Source: Urechidicola vernalis (GTDB lineage Bacteria; Bacteroidota; Bacteroidia; Flavobacteriales; Flavobacteriaceae). Taken from it: 64,000 nucleotides of DNA. The position numbers were made by a program, and so were the translations under genes. This document shows positions 43,839 through 50,859 of this stretch, piece by piece (position 1 is the stretch's first letter; the number at the start of each line of letters is the position of its first letter). The stretch lies in assembly GCF_031846385.1 (NCBI RefSeq), contig NZ_JAVRHV010000001.1, positions 1 through 64,000 of the forward strand. The letters run 5' to 3'. Under the pieces are notes generated by a model. The model made no database searches. It saw nothing but the letters and a program-made list of their open reading frames with translations, and was not told the DNA's origin.

Positions 43839-45074
43839 TTGACCGCTAAAAACACGAACAAACTCAAGATTCTAAACGACCCAATTTACGGTTTTATTAC
43901 GATTCCAAATGAATTAATTTTTGATTTGATAGAACACCCTTATTTTCAGCGATTAAGGCGTGTTTCACAAATGGGGCTGTCTTATATGGTTTACCCGGGT
44001 GCGCACCACACAAGGTTTCTACATGCTATAGGCGCTATGTATTTAATGCAAAAAGCAGTTCGAGTACTACGATTTAAAAATGTCAATATTTCTAGAGATG
44101 AAGAAGAAGCCGTTTATATAGCCATTTTATTGCATGATATTGGACACGGTGCATTTTCTCATGCTTTAGAACATAGTATTGTTTCAGGGATTAGCCACGA
44201 AGAGATTTCGTTAAAATTTATGGAATCATTAAATGTTGAGTTTAATGGTAAATTATCCTTGGCTATAGAAATTTTTAAAGGGAACTATCACCGAAAATTC
44301 TTACACCAATTAATAAGTAGTCAGTTAGATATGGATCGTTTAGACTATTTAAAAAGAGATAGTTTTTATACCGGTGTTTCTGAAGGAAATATCAATTCAG
44401 AAAGATTGATTGTTATGCTAAATGTTAAGGATGAAGAATTAGTTGTTGAAGAAAAAGGTATTTACTCTGTAGAGAAATTTATTATTGCTAGAAGATTAAT
44501 GTATTGGCAGGTTTATTTGCATAAAACTGGAATTGTTGCAGAAAATATATTGGTTAAAATACTGAAAAGAGCGAAGGAATTGGCTTTTACGGGTATAGAA
44601 TTAAAAACAAGTACTGCACTGAATTATTTTCTTTATAAGGATATTAATAGTTCTAATTTCGATGATGAAACCTTGTCTATTTTTTCTCAATTAGATGATT
44701 ATGATATTTTATCTGCTATAAAAGAATGGACAAACAATGAAGATAAAGTTTTGTCAAGATTGTCTAGAATGTTAGTTGATAGACGATTAATGCGTATTGA
44801 GATTCAGAACGAATCTTTTAGTACAAAAAAGATAAGTCAAATTGAAAATGAAGTAAAACTTAGGTATAATTTAAATGATGAAGAGTTGGGATACTTCTTT
44901 ATTCATGATACCATTTCAAATCAAGCGTATAATTCCGTGAAGAACCAAATACATATTTTGTATAAAAATGGTGAACTGAAAGAAACAGCGGCTGCTTCTG
45001 ATCAATTAAATTTACAAGCATTATCTACTCCTGTTGTTAAACATTTTATTTGTTATCCTAAAGGAGAGTTTTAA
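43839..45074 (+). CDS. HD-domain phosphohydrolase (dGTPase-like)
   Basis: 411 residues, start TTG at 43839 (no ATG nearby fits; the conserved sequence begins KLKILNDPIYGFITIP a few codons later). The HD metal site: His in HHTRFLHAIG (about 57-62), His99-Asp100 in LLHDIGHGAFSHALEH, and the later Asp in QLDMDRLDYLKRD. The family hydrolyses (d)NTPs or related nucleotides; Bacteroidota homologues sit in this same place before lpxD. It is 32 nt upstream of lpxD, which has its own -7 box. Substrate unproven. Confidence 0.92.
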   Translation: MTAKNTNKLKILNDPIYGFITIPNELIFDLIEHPYFQRLRRVSQMGLSYMVYPGAHHTRFLHAIGAMYLMQKAVRVLRFKNVNISRDEEEAVYIAILLHDIGHGAFSHALEHSIVSGISHEEISLKFMESLNVEFNGKLSLAIEIFKGNYHRKFLHQLISSQLDMDRLDYLKRDSFYTGVSEGNINSERLIVMLNVKDEELVVEEKGIYSVEKFIIARRLMYWQVYLHKTGIVAENILVKILKRAKELAFTGIELKTSTALNYFLYKDINSSNFDDETLSIFSQLDDYDILSAIKEWTNNEDKVLSRLSRMLVDRRLMRIEIQNESFSTKKISQIENEVKLRYNLNDEELGYFFIHDTISNQAYNSVKNQIHILYKNGELKETAAASDQLNLQALSTPVVKHFICYPKGEF

Positions 45075-45092
45075 TAAGGAGAAGAATTTTCA

Positions 45093-45100
45093 TACTTTTG
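45093..45100 (+). promoter_or_regulatory. -7 element of lpxD (leaderless candidate)
   Basis: TACTTTTG ends 6 nt before ATG 45107. It covers the alternative TTG start at 45098, which is therefore unlikely. No -33 TTG is apparent. Confidence 0.45.
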
Positions 45101-45106
45101 CAATTC

Positions 45107-46144
45107 ATGAAATTTAAAGCTAGCCAAATTGCGGAGATTTTAGAAGCGGAAATTGTCGGAAACCCAGATATTGAGGTTTCTACATTATCTAAAATTGAAG
45201 AAGGTGCAGAGGGATCTCTTACTTTTTTATCCAACCCAAAATACACATCCTTTATTTATAGTACTAATGCAAGTGTTGTTGTTGTAAATAAAACATTTGA
45301 ACCTGAAAAAGAGATCGCATCTACTTTGTTAAAAGTTGACGATGCTTATAAGTCTTTTTCAAAATTATTAGCATTTTATAATGAATACAAAGGTGCAAAA
45401 TCTGGGAGAGAAGAACCGCATTTTATAAGTTCTTCGGCAAGCATTGGAAACGGTGAATACATCGGTGCCTTTGCATATATTGGTGAGCGTGTAAGAATAG
45501 GAGAGAATTGTAAAATTCATCCAAATGTTTTTATTGGAGATGATGTAGTAATTGGAGATGATACAACTTTGTATAGTGGGGTTAAAGTTTACCACGAAAC
45601 TAAGATAGGCTCTAATTGTATGATAAATTCGGGCTCCGTAATTGGCGCAGATGGTTTTGGTTTTGCTCCAGATGAAAATGGAGAATATAACAAGATACCT
45701 CAAATAGGAAATGTGATTATCGAGGATAATGTTGATATTGGTACTTGTACAACTATTGACAGAGCAACCTTAGGTTCTACATTTATTAGAAAGGGAGTAA
45801 AATTGGATAATCAAATCCAAATTGCTCATAACGTTGAAATAGGAAAGAATACGGTTATTGCATCGCAGACAGGTATTGCAGGATCAAGTAAGATTGGTGA
45901 AAATTGTCAAATTGGAGGACAGGTTGGAATTGCAGGACATTTAACAATTGGAAACAATGTTAGAATTCAAGCACAATCTGGAGTTGGAGGTAATATTAAA
46001 GATAATGAAGTATTGTACGGTTCACCGGCAATTGGGTATTCAAATTATACGAAATCATATGTTCATTTTAAGAATTTACCTTCTATTGTGAACAAAATGT
46101 ATAAATTAGAGAAAGAATTAAAAGAATTAAAAGAACAAAAATGA
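45107..46144 (+). CDS. lpxD: UDP-3-O-acylglucosamine N-acyltransferase
   Basis: 345 residues from ATG 45107. Third enzyme of lipid A synthesis: N-acylation of UDP-3-O-acylglucosamine. N-terminal uridine-binding domain (about 1-100, with SLTFLSNPKY), then a left-handed beta-helix of hexapeptide repeats (about 105-310) and a C-terminal helix (KMYKLEKELKELKEQK). The catalytic His is in QIQIAHNVEIG. The stop overlaps the lpxC/fabZ start as ATGA. A second LpxD-like gene ends the same operon at 48894. Confidence 0.96.
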   Translation: MKFKASQIAEILEAEIVGNPDIEVSTLSKIEEGAEGSLTFLSNPKYTSFIYSTNASVVVVNKTFEPEKEIASTLLKVDDAYKSFSKLLAFYNEYKGAKSGREEPHFISSSASIGNGEYIGAFAYIGERVRIGENCKIHPNVFIGDDVVIGDDTTLYSGVKVYHETKIGSNCMINSGSVIGADGFGFAPDENGEYNKIPQIGNVIIEDNVDIGTCTTIDRATLGSTFIRKGVKLDNQIQIAHNVEIGKNTVIASQTGIAGSSKIGENCQIGGQVGIAGHLTIGNNVRIQAQSGVGGNIKDNEVLYGSPAIGYSNYTKSYVHFKNLPSIVNKMYKLEKELKELKEQK

Positions 46145-47532
46145 TTCAGAATCAAAGAACCATTAAAAGTGAAATTTCATTATCAGGTGTTGGATTGCAT
46201 ACTGGTAGAAAAGTAACAATGACTTTAAAGCCCGCACCAGTGAATCATGGTTACGCTTTTGTAAGAATAGATTTAGAAGGGCAACCGATTATTCCAGCAA
46301 CTGTAAATTACGTAGTAAATACTCAGAGAGGTACCAATTTAGAGAAAAATGGGGTTGTAGTGAATACGTCAGAGCATGTATTGGCCGCCGTTTATGCATT
46401 AGAAATTGATAATATTTTAATTGAAATTGATGCACCAGAACCTCCAATTATGGATGGGTCTTCACAGTTTTTTGTTGAGGCGTTAGAGAAAGTGGGAATA
46501 GAAGAACAAGACGCTCCAAGAGAAGAGTATATTGTTAAAGACATTATTTCATATAAAGATCCAGAATCTGGAAGTGAAATTATTTTAATGCCTTCTGATG
46601 AGTATCAAGTAACAACAATGGTAGATTTTGGAACTAAAATTTTAGGAACTCAAAATGCATCATTAGATACGCTTTCTGATTTTAAAGAAGAAATTGCTGA
46701 AGCCAGAACATTTAGTTTTTTGCATGAAATTGAAATGTTATTGGATAATGATCTGATTAAAGGAGGAGATTTAAATAATGCTATTGTTTATGTTGATAAG
46801 GATATTTCAGAAACTACAACTGAGAAATTAAAGAAAATATTTAATAAAGAATCTATTTCAGTTAAACCAAACGGAATTTTAGATAATTTAACTTTGCGTT
46901 GGGCAAACGAAGCAGCAAGACATAAATTATTAGATGTTGTCGGAGATTTAGCTTTAGTTGGGACTCGTTTTAGAGGTAAAATTATTGCGAACAAACCGGG
47001 CCACATGGTAAATACTTTATTTGCTAAAAAACTGGCTAAAATTATTAAAACGGAAAATAGAAATAAAGTACCCCAATTCGATTTAAATGAACCGCCATTA
47101 ATGGATATTCATAAAATAATGAGTATTCTGCCACATAGGCCTCCATTTTTATTGATTGATAGAATTTTGGAGTTGACGGATAGCAAAGTTGTAGGGATGA
47201 AGAATGTGACGATGAATGAAGACTTTTTTGTTGGTCATTTTCCAGGGGCTCCGGTAATGCCAGGGGTATTACAAGTAGAGGCAATGGCACAATGTGGAGG
47301 TATATTGGTATTGAGTACTGTTCCTGATCCTGAAAATTATTTAACATATTTTATGAAAATGGACAATGTTAAATTCAAGCAAAAAGTATTGCCAGGAGAT
47401 ACATTAATCTTTAGCTGTGAGTTAATTACACCTATAAGAAGAGGAATTTGTCATATGCAGGCATATGCATATTCTAATAATAAGTTAGTTGCAGAAGCGC
47501 AATTAATGGCTCAAATCGCAAAAAAGAATTAA
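46141..47532 (+). CDS. lpxC/fabZ: Bifunctional UDP-3-O-acyl-GlcNAc deacetylase / 3-hydroxyacyl-ACP dehydratase
   Basis: 463 residues, a fusion of two enzymes. Residues about 1-305 are LpxC, the committed zinc deacetylase of lipid A synthesis: SGVGLHTG near the start, the first zinc His in TSEHVLAAVYAL and the catalytic region RHKLLDVVGDLALVG. Residues about 320-463 are FabZ: MSILPHRPPFLLIDR, then the catalytic His/Glu pair in GHFPGAPVMPGVLQVEAMAQ. The fusion is a hallmark of Bacteroidota; it keeps the balance between lipid A and fatty acid flow in one polypeptide. Overlaps lpxD by 4 nt and precedes lpxA by 1 nt. Confidence 0.97.
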   Translation: MIQNQRTIKSEISLSGVGLHTGRKVTMTLKPAPVNHGYAFVRIDLEGQPIIPATVNYVVNTQRGTNLEKNGVVVNTSEHVLAAVYALEIDNILIEIDAPEPPIMDGSSQFFVEALEKVGIEEQDAPREEYIVKDIISYKDPESGSEIILMPSDEYQVTTMVDFGTKILGTQNASLDTLSDFKEEIAEARTFSFLHEIEMLLDNDLIKGGDLNNAIVYVDKDISETTTEKLKKIFNKESISVKPNGILDNLTLRWANEAARHKLLDVVGDLALVGTRFRGKIIANKPGHMVNTLFAKKLAKIIKTENRNKVPQFDLNEPPLMDIHKIMSILPHRPPFLLIDRILELTDSKVVGMKNVTMNEDFFVGHFPGAPVMPGVLQVEAMAQCGGILVLSTVPDPENYLTYFMKMDNVKFKQKVLPGDTLIFSCELITPIRRGICHMQAYAYSNNKLVAEAQLMAQIAKKN

Positions 47533-47533
47533 T

Positions 47534-48316
47534 ATGAATCAACCATTAGCATATGTGCACCCGGGTGCAAAGATAGCTCGTAACGTAGTTGTTGAACCTT
47601 TTACGACTATTCACAATAATGTAAAAATTGGATCGGGGACTTGGATTGGTTCTAATGTGACTATTATGGAAGGAGCTGTAATTGGAAAAAATTGTAGAAT
47701 TTTTCCAGGAGCAGTAATTTCCGCGATTCCTCAGGATTTAAAATTTGAGGGAGAAGATTCTTTAACCGTAATTGGAAATGATGTTACGATTAGAGAATGT
47801 GTTACCATAAATAGAGGAACAAGTGCTTCTGGTAAAACCGTAATTGGTAATAATTGTTTGTTAATGGCAACGGCACACGTTGCACATGATTGTGTTATTG
47901 GAGACAACGCTATTATTGTTAATGGAGTTGCTTTAGGAGGTCATGTAATTATTGGTAAACACGCAATATTAGGTGGATTATCGGCAGTACATCAATTTAT
48001 TCATATCGGAGATCATGCAATGGTTTCGGGTGGGTCATTGGTTAGAAAAGATGTACCACCTTATACAAAAGCAGCGAAAGAACCTTTATCATATGTAGGG
48101 ATTAATTCAATCGGATTAAGAAGACGTGGTTTTTCAACAGAAAAGATTAGAGAGATTCAGAATATTTACAGAATCTTATATCAAAAAAATTATAACAATT
48201 CTCAGGCTTTAGGAATTATTGAAGCGGAGATGGAAGCTACGAATGAGCGCGATGAAATCATTCAGTTTATTAAAAATTCACAAAGAGGTATCATGAAAGG
48301 ATACTTTTCAAATTAA
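47534..48316 (+). CDS. lpxA: UDP-N-acetylglucosamine acyltransferase
   Basis: 260 residues, the standard length. First enzyme of lipid A synthesis; adds the 3-hydroxyacyl chain to UDP-GlcNAc. Hexapeptide-repeat left-handed beta-helix (about 1-185) with the catalytic His in MATAHVAHDCVIG and the LSAVHQFIHIG and GGSLVRKDVPPY segments; helical C-terminus (LRRRGFSTEKIREI). Start lies 1 nt after the lpxC/fabZ stop. Confidence 0.97.
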   Translation: MNQPLAYVHPGAKIARNVVVEPFTTIHNNVKIGSGTWIGSNVTIMEGAVIGKNCRIFPGAVISAIPQDLKFEGEDSLTVIGNDVTIRECVTINRGTSASGKTVIGNNCLLMATAHVAHDCVIGDNAIIVNGVALGGHVIIGKHAILGGLSAVHQFIHIGDHAMVSGGSLVRKDVPPYTKAAKEPLSYVGINSIGLRRRGFSTEKIREIQNIYRILYQKNYNNSQALGIIEAEMEATNERDEIIQFIKNSQRGIMKGYFSN

Positions 48317-48327
48317 AAAAAGATATA

Positions 48328-48894
48328 ATGGCTAGTACATCAGATATTAGAAACGGATTGTGTATTGTTTATAATAACGATACATTTAAAATTATAGAAT
48401 TTCAACATGTAAAACCTGGTAAAGGCCCCGCATTTGTTAGAACTAAATTAAAAAGTTTAACAAGTGGAAAAGTAATAGATAATACCTTTTCTGCAGGTCA
48501 CAAAATTGAAGAAGTTCGTGTTGAAACTCGTAAATATCAATATTTATACAGTGAAGGAGATACCTTTCATTTTATGAATACGGTTGACTATGATCAGATA
48601 ACGCTTGAGAAAGAAGTATTAGATGCACCTGATTTATTAAAAGAAGGAGAAGTAGTTACAGTAATTGTCCGTGCTGAGGATGAATTACCATTGGCTGTTG
48701 AAATGCCTTTAAGTGTTATTTTAGAAGTAACACATACGGAGCCAGGTGTTAAAGGGAATACGGCAACAAATGCTACAAAACCTGCGACTGTAGAAACTGG
48801 GGCAAGAGTAAATGTTCCTTTATTTATTAACGAAGGTGATAAGATTAAGATTACTACAGAGAAGGGGCAATATCAAGAAAGAATCAAGTCATAA
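48328..48894 (+). CDS. efp: Elongation factor P
   Basis: 188 residues. Relieves ribosome stalling at polyproline. Three beta domains; the tip loop is HVKPGKGPAFVR with Lys32 at the modified position (Lys34 in E. coli, Arg32 in rhamnosylated types), so a lysine-type loop. Modification enzymes epmA/epmB are not nearby. Placed in the lipid A operon, 11 nt after lpxA; its stop overlaps the next ATG (TAATG). Confidence 0.97.
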   Translation: MASTSDIRNGLCIVYNNDTFKIIEFQHVKPGKGPAFVRTKLKSLTSGKVIDNTFSAGHKIEEVRVETRKYQYLYSEGDTFHFMNTVDYDQITLEKEVLDAPDLLKEGEVVTVIVRAEDELPLAVEMPLSVILEVTHTEPGVKGNTATNATKPATVETGARVNVPLFINEGDKIKITTEKGQYQERIKS

Positions 48895-49808
48895 TGAAGT
48901 TTCAAAAGAAACAGACTTTAGAAAAAATAGCAGAAATCATCGATACCGAATTTGTTGGTAGCGGTGATTTTCCTGTTTTGGGAATGAATGAGATACATGT
49001 TGTCGAACCAGGGGATATTGTATTTGTAGACCATCCTAAATACTATGATAAGGCTCTGGAGTCTGCAGCAACTATTGTTCTTATTAATAAAAAAGTAGCA
49101 TGTCCAGAGGGAAAGGCTCTTTTAATTTCTGAAGATCCTTTTAGAGACTTTAATAGGTTAATGTTACATTTCAATACATTTAATAAAGCTTCAAATTCAA
49201 TTGCTTTAACTGCTAAGATTGGGACGGATACAATCATTCAACCAAATGTTTTTATTGGTAGCAATGTTACCATTGGAAATAATTGTGTTATTCATGCCAA
49301 TGTAACTATTAATGATGATTGTGTTATCGGAAATAATGTAACCATTCATTCTGGAACTGTTTTAGGAGGTGACGCTTTTTATTATAAAAATAGACCAGAA
49401 GGATTTGATAAATTGATATCTGGAGGAAGAGTTGTTCTTGAGGACTTTGTCGATTTAGGAGCAAATTGCACCATTGATAGAGGTGTAACTGGCGATACGA
49501 CTATTGGTAAAGGAACCAAAATAGATAATTTGGTTCAAGTAGGCCATGATACAGTAATTGGGCAAAAATGTTTGATTGCTTCACAAGTCGGAATTGCAGG
49601 ATGTGTTCGTATTGAAGATGAGGTAACGTTGTGGGGTCAAGTTGGGATTCGTAGCGATATTTCTATTGGGAAAAAAGCGGTAGTCCTTGGGCAAACGGGT
49701 GTAACTAAATCAGTCGAAGGAGGAAAAGTATACTCAGGAAATCCTATTCAAGAAGCACGTCAACAATTAAAAGAAATCGCATTTTTAAGAAAACAATTAA
49801 AATCTTAA
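48894..49808 (+). CDS. Second LpxD-like UDP-3-O-acylglucosamine N-acyltransferase
   Basis: 304 residues, shorter than lpxD at 45107 but with the same plan: N-terminal uridine-binding-like domain (about 1-95, DIVFVDHPKYYDKAL), hexapeptide beta-helix (about 105-280) and a short C-terminal helix (QQLKEIAFLRKQL). The position of the catalytic His is kept in VQVGHDTVIG. The paralogue therefore looks active, perhaps with another acyl donor or sugar acceptor, but that is inference. Last gene of the operon, 1-nt overlap with efp. Confidence 0.88.
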   Translation: MKFQKKQTLEKIAEIIDTEFVGSGDFPVLGMNEIHVVEPGDIVFVDHPKYYDKALESAATIVLINKKVACPEGKALLISEDPFRDFNRLMLHFNTFNKASNSIALTAKIGTDTIIQPNVFIGSNVTIGNNCVIHANVTINDDCVIGNNVTIHSGTVLGGDAFYYKNRPEGFDKLISGGRVVLEDFVDLGANCTIDRGVTGDTTIGKGTKIDNLVQVGHDTVIGQKCLIASQVGIAGCVRIEDEVTLWGQVGIRSDISIGKKAVVLGQTGVTKSVEGGKVYSGNPIQEARQQLKEIAFLRKQLKS

Positions 49809-49827
49809 AAATAGACTTTCATTTTTT

Positions 49828-49856
49828 CCGAATATCCGAATATTCACGTATTTTTG
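49828..49856 (+). promoter_or_regulatory. sucD promoter region with a tandem 8-mer
   Basis: -7 element TATTTTTG (49849-49856), 43 nt before the sucD ATG. Just upstream are two adjoining copies of CCGAATAT (49828-49835, 49836-49843) that occupy the -33 to -10 region and might be a regulatory site. Confidence 0.45.
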
Positions 49857-49899
49857 CAGGGCAAAATTAGATTAATAATATACTAAATATAGAGTCATA

Positions 49900-50772
49900 A
49901 TGAGTGTTCTTGTAAACAAAGATTCAAAAGTAATAGTTCAAGGTTTTACTGGTGGTGAAGGTACTTTTCACGCTTCACAAATGATTGAATACGGTACCAA
50001 TGTTGTTGGTGGTGTTACTCCAGGCAAAGGAGGACAAACACATTTAAACAGACCGGTTTTTAATTCAGTTGCAGAAGCAGTTGAAAAAGCGGAGGCCAAT
50101 GTATCTATCATTTTTGTACCACCTGCATTTGCAGGAGATGCAATTATGGAAGCAGCAGAAGCGGGAATTAAGGTAATAATTTGTATTACTGAAGGAATTC
50201 CAGTTGCTGATATGGTAAAAGTTAAGAACTATATTTCTGGTAAAGATTGTCGTTTGGTTGGACCAAATTGCCCAGGTGTCATCACACCAGATGAGGCTAA
50301 GGTTGGAATTATGCCAGGATTTATCTTTAAGAAAGGAAATGTTGGAATTGTTTCTAAATCTGGAACGTTAACTTATGAAGCGGCTGACCAAGTTGTAAAG
50401 CAAGGATACGGAATTACAACAGCAATTGGTATTGGTGGTGATCCAATTATTGGAACGACTACTAAAGAAGCAGTTGAGTTATTAATGAATGATGAAGAGA
50501 CTGAAGCAATCGTAATGATTGGTGAAATTGGTGGTCAATTAGAGGCAGATGCTGCAAAATGGATCAAAGCAACAGGTAATAAAAAGCCAGTTGTTGGATT
50601 TATTGCAGGTCAAACTGCTCCCGCAGGTAGAACTATGGGGCACGCAGGTGCAATTGTTGGAGGAGCCGATGATACAGCCCAAGCAAAAATGGCAATTTTG
50701 GCTGAGAACGGAGTTCATGTTGTGCAATCTCCAGCGGAAATCGGTAAAAAAGTAGCAGAGGTGTTAAATTAA
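49900..50772 (+). CDS. sucD: Succinyl-CoA synthetase, alpha subunit
   Basis: 290 residues. TCA-cycle enzyme, succinyl-CoA + ADP/GDP to succinate + NTP. CoA-binding N-terminus (GFTGGEGTFHASQMIEYGTNVVGGVTPGKGG) and C-terminal ligase domain with the phosphorylated His in MGHAGAIVGGADDTAQAK. The beta subunit gene sucC is not adjacent, as in many Bacteroidota. Monocistronic, followed by a strong terminator. Confidence 0.98.
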   Translation: MSVLVNKDSKVIVQGFTGGEGTFHASQMIEYGTNVVGGVTPGKGGQTHLNRPVFNSVAEAVEKAEANVSIIFVPPAFAGDAIMEAAEAGIKVIICITEGIPVADMVKVKNYISGKDCRLVGPNCPGVITPDEAKVGIMPGFIFKKGNVGIVSKSGTLTYEAADQVVKQGYGITTAIGIGGDPIIGTTTKEAVELLMNDEETEAIVMIGEIGGQLEADAAKWIKATGNKKPVVGFIAGQTAPAGRTMGHAGAIVGGADDTAQAKMAILAENGVHVVQSPAEIGKKVAEVLN

Positions 50773-50800
50773 CACTAATAACAATATTTAATTTTTTTAA

Positions 50801-50838
50801 AAGTCTGTACCATGTTATATTTGGTACAGACTTTTTTT
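50801..50838 (+). terminator. Terminator after sucD
   Basis: AAGTCTGTACC (50801-50811) pairs perfectly with GGTACAGACTT (50823-50833), followed by a T run. It overlaps the longer in-frame start of the next gene, supporting ATG 50860. Confidence 0.92.
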
Positions 50839-50859
50839 ATAAACCAAATCAAAATTGAA

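Noticed and set aside
45093..45106. TTG start for lpxD at 45098
   Set aside because: Overlaps the -7 box TACTTTTG; ATG 45107 begins the conserved N-terminus.
47045..47347. 100-codon minus-strand frame opposite lpxC/fabZ
   Set aside because: Shadow of the conserved FabZ catalytic region; no independent evidence.
45400..49800. Apparent periodic repeats in the DNA of lpxD, lpxA and the second lpxD
   Set aside because: Arise from the hexapeptide repeats of the beta-helix proteins, not from repetitive DNA.
50812..50859. Upstream ATG extension of the M16 peptidase
   Set aside because: Falls inside the sucD terminator hairpin and precedes the lipoprotein signal.
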